A stretch of 64,000 nt of DNA from Piliocolobus tephrosceles (GCF_002776525.5 NC_045446.1:69108047-69172046); one strand, 5' to 3'; positions 32,698 to 43,519 are shown, counted from the stretch's first letter. Program-made: numbers and translations. The notes: a model not told the origin generated them from the sequence alone.

Positions 32698-33309
32698 CCG
32701 AGGGTCAACAAGCCTCATTTTTCCTCCATATCACTGGAAATTAGAAAGACCTTCCCCTGTTTCACTCTGATTAGTGAGGCTTTGTTTGGCCTTTTCTGCC
32801 AACGTCACCAGACATTGACCAGAGGCTGCGTACTGGGTACTGAAACTGTGTTGAATCTGCACGAAAGTAAGCAGCTCGAGGAAGGTTAGGGCTCTGGGAA
32901 GAAGGGCTGGGGCTGCCGTGCCAAGGATCAGGACCCGAGCTGCTCGCAGTGGGAAACCCAGGGAGGGCACCAGCAGGGGTTCTTTGAGACGTGGAACAGT
33001 GTGAGGGATGGATTAAAGGGAGAGACAGGGGCAGGGAGGCCAGGAGGATGCTACTGAAGTGGTCCAGGAGAAAGAAGACATAGTAGGAATGTTTCGGCTA
33101 AGAGGAGCAGCATTTTGCGAAACTGGCAAATAGATAGGGATCATCTCCACTTCCATTTTTGCTCCTTCTCAGGATGATAGCAGATGGGTGATCACAAGTT
33201 TAGTTTTGATGAGATAACCTCCTTACCCCCTAAAAATGATCTCTATTATTTGCCAAGAGAAGATCAGTAAACACTGAACACCTGCCTTGATCTCAGTGTC
33301 TTGGATGTT
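32698..33309. other. Intronic sequence, nothing recognised
   Basis: No named repeat or exon. Confidence 0.5.
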
Positions 33310-33440
33310 TTCCTGTTTCCCCTTTATCCTAACAAACTCTCCAGGTTGCTAGTCTTATTCCCATTTTATAGATGGGCAACTGGGTAAGAGAGGTAAGCTT
33401 GGTGAGGTCACTGAGATAGTGGGGAAAGGGGCTTGGTTCA
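33310..33440 (-). repeat. MIR SINE (reverse)
   Basis: cttattcccattttatagat followed by gggcaactgggtaagagagg and a decayed ggtgaggtcactgag. Confidence 0.7.
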
Positions 33441-33987
33441 CATCAGGTATGCATTCCCCCAAGGTTCCACTGGGGCATCTAAAGAAGGGTTTCTGGAAAT
33501 GCAAATATAGGTATTGTTGTTAGCTGGTTAGCAGCCTTCCCAGAGTTATTTGTAGAAATAGGATCCACCAGGAAAGAGGAGTGTAGCATAAATAAATTAC
33601 CAGTCATTTTCCTTTCCTTTCAACTCTGCAGGAAGGCCAGCTGACCAGAAGGAAAAAGCATCACAGCGTTTCATCTGGTACCAAACATCAGCACTCCATC
33701 GCTGGAACTATGCGGACTGGGAACAGCGTAGGGGCTCCAGCAAGAGCATCTGAGGCTTTGTCTCTGAGACCACATGCTATGTTTGTTTAGCTGCTGCCTT
33801 GGGCTCACTCTCCCACCCGAAACCTCTGGAAATCACCTAGGAGGGGGAGGGGGATTAAAGATCAGGACTCCCAGGCTGAGCTGTTAATTGCTGGGGCTCT
33901 TCCAAGCCAGGAGGGGTTAGGGTGTAGGAATCTGATTGCCTCCCAGCAATATCTGGCCAAAAACTTTTGGGGTCCAGAAAGGGAATA
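33441..33987. other. Intronic sequence, nothing recognised
   Basis: No named repeat. The acceptor-like ccttttcctttc ... tgcag near 33631 has no downstream donor or recognisable product. Confidence 0.45.
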
Positions 33988-34485
33988 AGGAAGCTGACAT
34001 TCATTGGGCATCTGTTATACAGCAATCGCTGTGCTAGAAGCCTTACCCATATTTTCTCATTTACACCACAATTATGTGAAGAACAACTGGCCCTCCAAAT
34101 CCATGGACTCAACCAACGGCTGGATGAATATCAAAAATAGAAAAAAAAATATATATATAAAATTTAAAAATATATTATAACAACTATTTACATAGCATTT
34201 ACATTGTTAAGTATTATAAGTAACATGGAGATGATTTAAATTATACAAGAGGATGTCTGTAAGTTATATGCAAATACTCTGCCATTTTATACCAGGGCTT
34301 GAGCACCTGTAGATTTTGGTATCCGTGGAGGTTGCACTTGTGGGGAGGGTCCTGGAACCAATCCCCTGTGGATAGAGAGGGAAGACTGTACTAGTCTCCA
34401 TTTTACAGAGGAGACTGAGGCCCAGAGTGGTTAAGCAAATTGCCCAAGGCTACACAGCACAGACCTGTAAGCCTCCATAACCTAT
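33988..34485 (-). repeat. MIR SINE (reverse) split by a Tigger-type element
   Basis: The left half (gggcatctgttatacagcaa, tttacaccacaattatgtga) ends near 34083. The right half (ctccattttacagaggagac, aattgcccaaggctacacag) resumes at about 34390. Confidence 0.85.
34084..34389 (+). mobile_element. Small TcMar-Tigger-type nonautonomous element
   Basis: The left end is caactggccctccaaatcca and the right end gatagagagggaagactgt, matching Tigger-family terminal repeats with a 'ggccctcc' phrase. Internal tataacaactatttacatag, aagttatatgcaaatactct and gattttggtatccgtggagg are typical. It carries an internal deletion and an AT-rich expansion (34139-34180) and has no transposase. The subfamily is uncertain. 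Confidence 0.8.
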
Positions 34486-35399
34486 TTTTCCCTGCCATTG
34501 CTCCACATTGTGCCATTTCTGTTTTTCTTCTGGCTTTGGTCCTTTTAGGCCTTATAAAGCAGAGGGAATTTTTTTTTTTAGTTGTTTAATCTTAAACACC
34601 TATATAAATAATGGCAGTTCAGAAGGAGAGGGAGAGGACGGAGAAAAGGAAGCCACAAGGTTTCCTGGTTTAAACTGGGAGCCATTAACCAGTAATGGGA
34701 GATCCAGCTGAGCTCAAAGCACCCAGCTCAGACCTGATGACAGGGGTAGAGGGCAGGGGGCTGCCTGGGGGGGGGTGGGAACAGATGGCTCCTAAAGACC
34801 ACATTTAGGAAAGGGAAGAAGGATGGGCCTGAGAGCAGCAAGAGATGTTTATTCTCAAGGTGAGCAGGCTGTGTGGGGGCAGCATTAAAATCCTACAGAG
34901 TGTTGGAAAAAGCCACAGAGCTGTGTACCCAAGGGATGTGATTTCAAGTTATTACAGTGAGAACAAACATTAAATAACACCGAGTCACATGCAGAATAGC
35001 TTCCATTTCTTTCAACCCTTTGGATGATGTCAAAGAGGAAGTCTATGTTTGGAAATAGTGTGTTTTTACCACCTATCAGTTGCCAATGTCCTTGTTTAAT
35101 GCAGAGAGGCAAATCTCTCATCAGTGTCCTTGAGCAGACATTCTCTTGCCAGAATGGGATAACCTGTTTTCGTAGTATTTATTTTTACAGTTACCTTCTA
35201 TTTATGGCAAGTCATACACTTGCCATATGGCAAGTGGAATGCAGCAGTAATATACAATTTCCTTTTGAAATAAAAAAATTCACTTAAGGAGAAAAAATTT
35301 GGAAAAGGGAGCAGTTTAAAGGAACATAAATAACCATGTAGGTGGGCACACCACTGAGGCACAGACTAAGACAGTGACACAGAAATGAATACGGTTTGG
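34486..35399. other. Repeat-poor intronic stretch
   Basis: About 0.9 kb without a named repeat. It includes a G9 run at 34770 and AT-rich 35160-35300. Confidence 0.45.
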
Positions 35400-35555
35400 G
35401 AAATGCTGGTTTCATCCAGTTCTCTCACTGCTCAGACTAGAAGGCCGAAGAACCAATGGATGAGCCTTTTGCAAGGTGATACAGCAGGCTAGAGGCAGAG
35501 CTGGGATCAAAGCAGATCTGCTCCCAGGCCGGTGCCTCTCTGTAAGCAGGTTTTC
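35400..35555 (-). repeat. MIR SINE (reverse)
   Basis: caaggtgatacagcaggcta and gaggcagagctgggatcaaa then ctgctcccaggccggtgcct fit a reversed MIR. Confidence 0.65.
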
Positions 35556-35598
35556 ATGATGAGGTTTCTCCAGGTGAAGTTTGTAACTGGGAAATTGA

Positions 35599-35650
35599 GC
35601 TCACATGATAGCAGCGGGCCTCACATGATGGCAGTGAGCCTCACATGTTG
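35599..35650 (+). repeat. 20-bp tandem repeat, 2.6 copies
   Basis: ctcacatgat(a/g)gcag(c/t)g(g/a)gc is repeated at 20-bp intervals, ending in a partial ctcacatgttg. Two substitutions plus a third-copy change separate the units. Confidence 0.85.
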
Positions 35651-36497
35651 GACTGACCATCCGTGAACAAAGCCCAAACTAGTTCCCAGCCTTGTGGCCA
35701 AGGGGCAGCTCTGTGCTAAGCTGCTTCTCCCTGAGCCTGTTTCTCACGTGGACACAGTGTTCACCCTCCTTCACATTTCTCCAACCTCACAGGACTTTTC
35801 TGTGGATTCAGTGAGATGACAGAGGAGAATGAGCTTTGGGAATTAGAGGGTACAAAAATGTTAGTTCTACTAATCTCCCACACTCTCCTTGGCCTCCTTC
35901 CAGGTGCCTCTTCAATGGTCTGGGCCCTGAAGTGTCAGGAGATGGTTTAAGATGTGGTCTGGTGTCCACGAGGGATCCATGGGGCAGACCATGACCATTT
36001 CAACAGGGACACAAACCAGGCTTACTTTCCAGATGCAAAAAGCCTGGACACACAGTTAATATGCCTTCCTCGGGGGGTGGTCTAGGAATTCCTAGGTCCA
36101 ATCAAGCCATACATGAAAAATGTTATTTTTGTACCTTTTAATGCAGTGGTATTTGGGGAAATTAGTGGAAAAAAAACTGCAAAGAGTCTACAATGAGTGA
36201 CTAATTAGAGGGCCCTGGTTCTCCCAGGATGTTCAGTCACATTAATTCAAAATGTGGCCTGTTTATTTTGCAAGGTCAGGACGAAGTCTTACCTCCTAGA
36301 AAGCCAATGTGGCAATTAAATTAAAGTCACCAGAGTTTCCCCGAGGTAATGTATGAAAAAGGGCTTTGTCAACAGTATAAAAACGGAAGTGACCCCTGTG
36401 AGGTTGTCACCACTGCCCTCAATTGGGGGGCATAATGGTCTGCCCCAGGTGGGAGGTCATAGGTGAGAGCTTGTCTAGTTAAGGGAGGCACCTGGTA
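35651..36497. other. Intronic sequence, nothing recognised
   Basis: The AT/GC-balanced sequence from 36100 to 36400 is repeat-free (ggccctggttctcccaggat; gcaattaaattaaagtcac) and could be conserved non-coding DNA; this is unproven. Confidence 0.4.
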
Positions 36498-36600
36498 AAA
36501 TGGAACGAACACTGGAGTCTGGGGCCATGTTTTGCATCTTGACTTTGTACTTAGGCAAATCGCTTCATCTCTGTGACCCTCCACAGCTGCATCATGTATG
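36498..36600 (+). repeat. MIR SINE
   Basis: cactggagtctggggccatg, tgactttgtacttaggcaaa and tcgcttcatctctgtgaccc are forward MIR. Confidence 0.7.
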
Positions 36601-36689
36601 TGCCTCAGTGCCCCGTTCCTAGGATTATTGCTGTGCATGTGTGTAGACAGGGTGCTGGTGAAAAGAAGGAAGAAAGGAAATCAGTGCTT

Positions 36690-36905
36690 TTTTTTTTTTC
36701 AATTTTGATTTTAGCACATACACAGGGCACTGTGCTCACCGCTGGAGATAGTGTATACAAGGCCTACCTCTAGGAACTGGGAGTTGCACAAGGGAACCAG
36801 ACATGGGAATAACTAGGTCCCAGACTGTTAGAGAGGAATCAGTACAGAAGACAGTGGGGCATCAAAGAAAGGGGGCCAGACAGCAGAGGACCTATGAGGA
36901 AATGC
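36690..36905 (-). repeat. L2 3' end (reverse)
   Basis: attttagcacatacacaggg, cactgtgctcaccgctggag and atagtgtatacaaggcctac fit a reversed L2. Confidence 0.6.
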
Positions 36906-38519
36906 TTCTTATCAACTCAGAGTTGCCAAGTTCTAGGCTTCTGACCCCTTGGCTTCTTTCCTACTGAATTTCCAGGCCTGAGAGCCACCCAGCCTGCTGG
37001 TGCTGGCCTCCTGAACTCTCATTTCTAAAGCAGAGGGCCTAGGCCTTTCTAAGCAGTGATTATGGATAAACAATAAGCACATCTATGGAGCTTTCTGGTC
37101 AGCAACTTGTACCTGTATCATGCTGTCTAGTTTTCAAGTTGTCTAGTTAGCTCTACAACCATGAGCAAGTTGCTAAATTTTTCTGAGGTCCAGTTCCCTC
37201 ATTTTTAAGAAGGCACAATTCAGGATCACCATCTATTAGCCATCATTCTGAAACCCCAAAACTCTGAGACTAGCTGTTTAACCAAAACTCATTTAGTGGC
37301 AAAACCTGACCTGAACTGACACGAGGCTTGGAGTCATTTTAAAATCCCATGAGTATAATAACTATTCATGTTTCATGGCAGAAATAGTGATGTGTTTGAT
37401 TACTGTAGGAGTATTAGGAAAAATACAGAATATGTACTCCATTTTCATTCTTAAATCTGAACATTTCCAAATTCTAAAGTGCTTCTGATTCCAAGAGTTT
37501 CGTTTAAGGAATTTTAACTCAATAAATTAAATACCAATTTTAAAGGGTCTCTCTGTTTAGAATACCCTTCATCCCTCATCTCTCTGGAAAACATCCACAA
37601 ACATTTAAAATGTCATCATGAATGAATGAATAAAGGAAGAAATCAATTCGTCTTGCCAACAGAAGTTAGGTACTTAACTTTGTTACATAGCTGGTGTAAT
37701 AAGAATTTATTTACCAGCGAGGGTCTTTTGATGCAAAAGAGTTGAGAGAAGTGAACAAAATTGCTGAAAACTTTACATACCCCAATGTTCTATACCCCCA
37801 GAACTATGTAAATAAGTAGATCCAAGTAACTGCAGTTGGCATGGAACAACAACAACAAAAAACCCAGGCTCCACAAAATTCATAGTGAAAGAAGACAAAA
37901 ATCTCACTGGACTTTCCTTTCAACTGTTAGAAACAGGCACAATTTTGCTTTCTGATTTCATAATCTGACTTAAAAGGACCTTGGTTGACTCCCCCAGGGA
38001 CTCTGAATAGGTTCTAAATTAAGTTGAATTTTTTGTTTTAAGAAAACACTTTTAGAAGGAGCTTACAAACATAGCAGTGTTTCCCTTTTAGAAAGAAAAA
38101 TAAACACTCTTCCACTGGATTGGTAGTCAAAACAAAATAATCCCAGCTGCTTAAGACCTGAGAAAGTCAATGAAACTGCCAAACAACAGTGATGCTGACC
38201 AGTGAGAAATTTGTAAGGCAAGGCACTAAGGACCCAGTGCTGAAAAAAGAAAACAGCCATGGATGGCCCAGCATCCAAAGTTTGGCTCTGAGGAAGCTGC
38301 ACCAAAATAATGCCCAGTCATCTGGTCTGATTCATCTCATATAATAGGGGCTTCATAAAGGTTTGTAAGGTACCAGGAATTCAACAACTTGGAATTCTCT
38401 TAAAACCAGCTTTTCTTTGGTGGAATTCCTCTTATCTTCTTCAAACTCCTACTAAGGAGAAGACAGAAATAACAGGATCTGATATTTCAAACAAAATATA
38501 AAAGCAACAGAAGGAAAAA
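36906..38519. other. Intronic AT-rich stretch with a short MIR (+) at about 37135-37230
   Basis: gagcaagttgctaaattttt and ccagttccctcatttttaag mark the MIR. tgaatgaatgaataaa at 37620 may be an L2 tail. The rest is unassigned. Confidence 0.45.
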
Positions 38520-38732
38520 AGTTGGGGCTCTAGAGTCAAACAGGCTTGGGTCTGAATCTTTTCCATGCCCTTATGATCAATGGTCAATGGGCAAGTCACT
38601 GCCCCTTATTGGGCCTCAGTTTCCTAAACAGTGAAAGGGACGTAAATGGAGACACAAATATGATAATGCATGTTTTATAGAAAGACTTTGAGCACATAGA
38701 AAGTTCTTATTAAATGTAAATTATCCCACCCA
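38520..38732 (+). repeat. MIR SINE
   Basis: ggctctagagtcaaacaggc, gggcaagtcactgcccctta, gggcctcagtttcctaaaca and a cacatagaaagttcttatta tail give nearly a full MIR. Confidence 0.9.
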
Positions 38733-39464
38733 CCCACTACCTTACCTAGGCTTTGAGAAACTGACACATTTCTCAGAGCTATTTATTCCCTGACCCTCTT
38801 AAATATTAACCACCAAGTTTTTAAAGCCCCTTTGCTTTAGAATTTAGATAACAATTCATGAAACATTTAATATTTATTCTGAAAAGTTTCTTTGGGGTAG
38901 GGACGAATACCTACTTAATCCTTACCACCTCCTTTGCTTTTTCAACTGTGACTAGTTGATATTTTAGTGAAATCTTTCTTTATATATATCAATGATTTCT
39001 GGATGATTACCCTTGGGAAAGGATTAGGATTTTGATAAGAGAAAAAGCTACTTCCCCTGTTTTCTTCTCTGCAGGGACAATGAGCTGTTCTGTGATACCC
39101 CACGATCCTCTTTGTACTTTACATGGGGATTTTAGCAGGGCAGCTCTGAGGCCTACCAGACCAGGATAGCAGCTCAGGCTGGAGTTGACACAGCTGTGGG
39201 CAGAGGGCCTCTGGGGGTGATGCTGGAGAGTCCAGTGCAAGCTCCTGGGAAGGCTGGCTCCAAGAGCCTCAGCTCTCACCATAGGAAACTGTCTCATTTT
39301 CACCCTTTAGGAGCCAGAGAGGCATTCTATGTCATTTAAAATACAATCTGAATGCAGTCTCAGCTGGCCCTAAAGCAATTGCTCTGTTGAGGGTGGTCTC
39401 TAAGGTCTCAAATTGGTGGAAGGAGATGGGGGTGTGGAGATAGGGAAGACAGATAGAAAAGTTT
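38733..39464. other. Intronic sequence, nothing recognised
   Basis: AT-rich first half, GC-moderate second half. No named repeat or exon. Confidence 0.45.
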
Positions 39465-39640
39465 TATCAGCTTTAACTTCTTTAAACACCATAACAACCT
39501 TGGAAGGTTTTCTCCCATTTCACAGATGGAGCAACTGATGCTCTCAGAGGTTGGAAACATTGCCTAGAGTTGCACATCTGGGATCCAATTTCAGGCTTGT
39601 CTCTAGAGCAATGGCTATAGCTCTCTGCTGCACTGTGGTC
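39465..39640 (-). repeat. MIR SINE (reverse)
   Basis: caccataacaaccttggaag, cccatttcacagatggagca and gagttgcacatctgggatcc are reversed MIR. Confidence 0.85.
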
Positions 39641-40562
39641 CTTAAGCATTGCTTGCTCATTGGTTCATTCACTCACTCATTACATGAACACTAAATTAAA
39701 AGTCTCTGAAAGACCATGCATCAAACTGTTAAATGTAGTTATCTCTGGGAGGAAGGATTATAAGATAATTTAACATTTTACCTTTTCATATTATTTGGAT
39801 GTTAACGAGCATTGCTACTTTTATAATTGGCAGAAACAATAAAGATAATTCCATTAAAATAATTTCACATTCTTTCCATGAAAAAAAAAATCAAATTAAA
39901 AACCCTAAAAGTTTTTACATCTTTGTTCCAGGGCACTCTATGTTCCAGGGCACTCTCATCTTCACTCACTAGTGCTGAGCCCACACCAGTACCAGCAGGT
40001 CCTTTGGCTCATAGAAGATCCCTGGTTTGGGGTTTCAGGGGAGAGGAAGGCAGTAGGCAGGGTCCAGCCATGGCAGAGACCCATTGGGCTCTCTTGTGAT
40101 CCCAACCCCAGAGCAACAGACCAGTAAGGACTCAGACTCTTCCTTCAGGCATGAGACATGCTTATTACCAACTTTTAGAGTGACACTCAGAGCAAGGGCC
40201 TGGGGAAGGGATCCAAAGTGACAAGGTCCCCTGGGGTGCAGAAGCATGCAGGAGCAGCCCTGAGCAGACAGCTGCAGGCTAAAGTCCCCCATCTCCTTCC
40301 CTGCACATCAATAATGCAATAATGTCATCAACTTGCCTTAGAACTTGCAACAAAGTGATTGTTCTTGTTCAGTTAATTTGCAAAGGAAGAGATTAAGGGC
40401 TTTAATCTCTTGCCTTCTCTTCTACTTGTAAGGCTTACTCAGAAATGAACAAAGAACATCATCACACACACACATATATATATATTTTCCCCCTACTCCA
40501 AAAGCTTAAGAAGGCTACTGGCAGGAATAACTCATGACACTCCTAAAATCAGGATACCTTAG
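39641..40562. other. Intronic sequence with a short (CA)(TA) tract
   Basis: cacacacacacatatatatata at 40463-40485 is a compound dinucleotide repeat. tgttccagggcactct occurs twice in a row at 39925-39956. The rest is unassigned. Confidence 0.5.
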
Positions 40563-40705
40563 AGATTGTTCCATCACTGGCAAAATGGGGAAACGGAGGC
40601 TTAGAAAGACAGTGATTTGCCAAAATAGCCAGTGAGCCACAGAGCTGGGTCTGGAACCAGGTCTCCTCGCTCCCATCCCAGGGTTCCTGTTTCTGTGTAT
40701 CATTT
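40563..40705 (-). repeat. MIR SINE (reverse)
   Basis: ggcaaaatggggaaacggag, gccaaaatagccagtgagcc and agagctgggtctggaaccag are reversed MIR. Confidence 0.8.
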
Positions 40706-40986
40706 GAAACACGGGCAGTTAAAAGGCATAGAGGAGTAGGGACACTGAACCACCAAGAAAACAACCCCACCCCAGGAAGCACTGAGAACAGAGGAGGAGG
40801 TTTGGGTCTTGGTCATGGAGAATGCAGGGTGTAAAATCCTGTCAGAAGAGAATCATCAAGGACAAAGATCTCTCTGATTTTCAAAGACAGCGGAAGCAGG
40901 GAGGTCCTCGCTAGAAAAGGTGGGTGGGTAATGACCGCCCTTCATTGTCATTTGATGGGGGCACTCAAGCCAGTTCCCAGAAGAGC
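40706..40986. other. Intronic sequence, nothing recognised
   Basis: No named repeat. Confidence 0.5.
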
Positions 40987-41300
40987 TCAGGTGACTTTCA
41001 CCACATGGCCTTCCAGACCCTTCCAAAGTTCACACCTATTTACAGCCCAGGCTCCCAGCTTTAAAAGGGCTGGGGCAGGCTTCCCAAGTCCCCACCTCGA
41101 GTGCTTTGTCCGTGTGTTCCCTCTGCCCAGAACACCCTTGGTAATCTCTGTCTGGCGCACCTCACTAATTCCTTCAAGTCCTGTGAGCGCCTCCTCTAGG
41201 AGGCATTTCCTCATTCTCTCAGGCAGAGTAGAGGCTCCCTCCTCGCTCACAGAACATACTAGGTTCCCACTGCCTTTGCCACCTTGGGCTGTAATGAGGT
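40987..41300 (+). repeat. L2 fragment
   Basis: gtgttccctctgcccagaac, attccttcaagtcctgtgag, cctctaggaggcatttcctc and a decayed region follow the L2 segment upstream of its 3' end. The 150-codon frame through it is a chance product of low stop density. Confidence 0.75.
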
Positions 41301-41309
41301 ACTCCCAAG

Positions 41310-41635
41310 AGAAAAGATGGCATCTGACATTTCTTGGATCATCCCCAAGTGCCAGGCAATGTGCTGGGAGATTTCACAGATAGGCTGTCTGTAAATCCCC
41401 TAGAGGCAGGTGGAGGGGACTAGGCAATGACTAATATTTACCACACTCCTTCTCTGTTCCAGGCACTATGATGGGTGCTCATCATGAGGTGGGCACTACC
41501 ATGCCTACTTTACCCTTGAAGAAGTAAGCTTAGAGAGGCAATGTGACTTATCTAATGTCCCACAGCAATAAAGTTTGTATGTAATTCAAAGCTGTTTGAT
41601 TCCAGAACCCATAGACTGTCTTATCCCTTTTTGAA
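41310..41635 (-). repeat. MIR SINEs (reverse), probably two
   Basis: ccccaagtgccaggcaatgt near 41345 is the end of one. ctctgttccaggcactatga, aagcttagagaggcaatgtg and gtcccacagcaataaagttt form a second at about 41430-41635. Confidence 0.75.
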
Positions 41636-42187
41636 CCTCTGCCTCCTTTTTCAGAATCTGGCCTGGAATTTAGTACCACACAAACACTTACATAAATAAA
41701 TGTTTGCCAAATTGACACACAACCTACAGTGTTATTTGTGGGGAAACAGTTTCATTTCCTCTCTTCTTGTCCTAGCATCAGGAAATCCTGGGGCTATTAA
41801 GGTGATCTTAGGTTACCTCATGTACATCCTGCCCCACCTCTTAGAGGTTTAAATTCCTTCCGGGGCTTCCTCGCAAAGAAGTGGACTGGCCTCTGCTGGA
41901 CAGAGAGGGCAAGCACCTTGGCTCAAGTCTAACAGCACCTGATCAGGGGATACAAGCTGGTCACCCTGGAGCTCTTCCACCATACCCCACCTCCCACCTT
42001 GAGAACGCCAGGGCAGAGCTCAGAATAAGAGAGCTTGCAGATTCATGCTTAAACCCAGTGCTTCTCTCTGCAGCCAGCATTAAGCCCTGCAGGTGCCTGG
42101 GGCTTCAGGGCTGCCTGTCTCCAGGCTCTGTGAAAGTGGAGAACTTTTAAAGCCAGCGCTGTTCTCTGGGTAATGGGGTAATCATCA
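41636..42187. other. Intronic sequence, nothing recognised
   Basis: No named repeat or exon. Confidence 0.45.
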
Positions 42188-42302
42188 TTCTCAGTTTTTT
42201 CAGTGAAAATGGGGACACTAAAATACTGAATCTCCTGGGCATGGTTGTGACAGTGCCTGGCACAGTCCCTGGCACACAGTAGGTAGTTGGTCACTGTTGC
42301 CG
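42188..42302 (+). repeat. MIR SINE (3' half)
   Basis: tcagtgaaaatggggacact and gacagtgcctggcacagtcc then ctggcacacagtaggtag are forward MIR/L2-type tail. Confidence 0.75.
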
Positions 42303-42666
42303 ATGTCTTAACCTTTTTTTTTCTCTCTGTGTCAATCTTTGTCTCTACCTTTACCTGTCTGGCCTTCATCTGATGTTTCCTTCTTGTGGTGTCTGTCTGT
42401 GCATCTTTGTCCGTACATCTGCCTGTCCGATGTCTGTCATGGGGGTTGGGGACAGAAACAGCCCCCCAACTCCTGCACACTCCAGCGGCGCCGCGGGGCA
42501 AGAGCGGGGCTGCCTGAGCCCGCGGAGCCACGCCAGGCCCCCAACTCCCCGGGAGCCCACCATGCACCAGGCCCTTCCGCCCCGGCAAGCGGCCCAAGCA
42601 GGCATCGGCAATGAAAGCACATTTTTAAAAACAAACCCGCAAAAGTAGGAAGAGAGAGGGACTTAC

Positions 42667-42876
42667 CGTTCGCCGCGACCCCCAGGCTGGCGGAGCCACT
42701 TTTAACTAAGAATGAATTAGGGACAAACTCTTCCTCAGAGTCTGAGTCCGGGGTTGGCTGGGCCACACCGTTGCCTAGCAACCGCCTCTGGCTCTCATTG
42801 GCCGGAGGGGAGGGGGGCGGGGAGGGGGACTGCTCAATAGGGGTTGATGAAGCGGATGAACAATGCAAGGGAGCAC
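42667..42876 (-). CDS. TENM4: Teneurin cassette exon, intracellular domain (most likely TENM4)
   Basis: On the minus strand a T-rich tract ends tttgtggttcgcag (acceptor AG at 42877-42878) and the exon is followed by a strong donor GTAAGT (42661-42666). The exon is 210 bp with phase-1 boundaries on both sides, so it can be skipped without a frameshift. It encodes 69 whole codons plus split codons. In order: a Cys/Ser-rich start (CSSASSTPIEQ), a proline-rich SPSPPPSPP with PxxP motifs that can serve as SH3 ligands, a linker, an acidic DSDSEEEF resembling casein-kinase-2 sites, and FVPNSFLVKSGSASLG. Teneurins are large type II transmembrane adhesion proteins of neurons, and their N-terminal intracellular part binds adaptors. 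I recall this peptide from longer TENM4 isoforms; the paralogue TENM2 has a related DEEFSPNSYLL. TENM4 is preferred over other teneurins, not proven. Confidence 0.8.
42807..42828 (+). other. G-quadruplex-type tract inside the teneurin exon (template strand)
   Basis: G-runs of 4, 6, 4 and 5 are separated by single bases. The tract is on the strand opposite to the coding one, because the exon encodes a proline run with C-rich codons. It could fold in DNA during transcription; it is not in the mRNA. Confidence 0.7.
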
Positions 42877-43060
42877 CTGCGAACCACAAAGACAAACACA
42901 GACAGAAAAAATAATGAAAATTGATTTTGAGGCACACGGGGAGGGGGAGGGAGCAAAATAAAACACGCATCAACGGGAAGGGGGGGGCTCCCAACACGGG
43001 CGATCTACTGCACACGTGGGCCGGGGGCGGGGCTGATGCCTCCGCAGGGAAAGTTGCCGC

Positions 43061-43519
43061 AAACTCCTTCTGAAGAGCTGGGGCCTCAGAGCAGGCTGGC
43101 AAATGGGAATCTCGGAAACACACGGAAAGCCTTTTCTGTTCTGCCTATTCTTTAAGACACACCTGAAAACCCGGGGTCTAGTCCTGACAGGGCCATGTGA
43201 TCTATCAAACCGCTGCCCCTCTCTGAGCCTCAGTGGCCTCGCTGATAAAAGCAGCAGTGGTGACTGGGTGATCCCTGACCCCCTATAAGCTGGCCATTCT
43301 GTGATGTCACCGAACTGAAATGATGTTCTTATTACTGAGATTTTACTCCGACCTGCCTGGAACAGGCCCTAGGCCTCGTAAAAAGGTAGAGAGAGCTGGA
43401 GAGAATGATCCAAGGCTTCACTCTACCTTTGGCAGTCTAGGATTTCAACACAGTAATGTTTTGTTTTTCTAAGAATCTCATACTTTATGATTCTTAAATT
43501 CTGACATTTTCCGGAACCT
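43061..43519. other. Intronic sequence with a MIR-family element at about 43150-43320
   Basis: ccctctctgagcctcagtgg, gataaaagcagcagtggtga and ctggccattctgtgatgt fit a forward MIR-family SINE. 43440-43510 contains 'attctaag/attcttaaattctga' phrases of a low-complexity type that recur at 43650-43710. Confidence 0.5.

Larger units (their letters stand above)
1..42666 (-). other. TENM4: Inferred TENM4 intron downstream of the cassette exon
   Basis: Given the exon on the minus strand and no other host exon, everything to its left is read as the following intron, at least 42.6 kb long. This fits the very large introns known for teneurin genes. It rests on one exon, so extent and continuity are inferred; an undetected noncoding or poorly conserved exon is possible. 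Confidence 0.5.
42480..43060. promoter_or_regulatory. CpG-rich island around the teneurin exon
   Basis: CpG density rises sharply from about 42480: I count about 13 CpG in 42480-42610, versus near absence in neighbouring kilobases. It stays raised to about 43060. Within it are GC-box-like ggggcggggc near 43024-43033 and a CACGTG E-box near 43013. No repeat is recognisable. It may be an intragenic (orphan) CpG island, an alternative promoter, or only the GC-rich context of a conserved exon. Methylation and transcription-start data would decide. Confidence 0.6.

Noticed and set aside
33600..33760. Possible plus-strand exon after an acceptor-like ctctgcag
   Set aside because: No donor at a sensible distance, no coding similarity, and the inferred gene runs on the other strand.
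40931..41383. 150-codon plus-strand frame
   Set aside because: It reads across an L2 fragment; L2 phrases explain the sequence and no splice sites frame it.
42049..42597. 182-codon open frame on the minus strand next to the exon
   Set aside because: It lies beyond the splice donor at 42661-42666 and results from GC-rich composition with few stops. No acceptor/donor pair and no family resemblance.
42437..43123. 228-codon minus-strand frame containing the exon as one long protein
   Set aside because: Only the part between the splice sites (42667-42876) resembles a known protein. The flanks read through intron with a pyrimidine tract and show no similarity.
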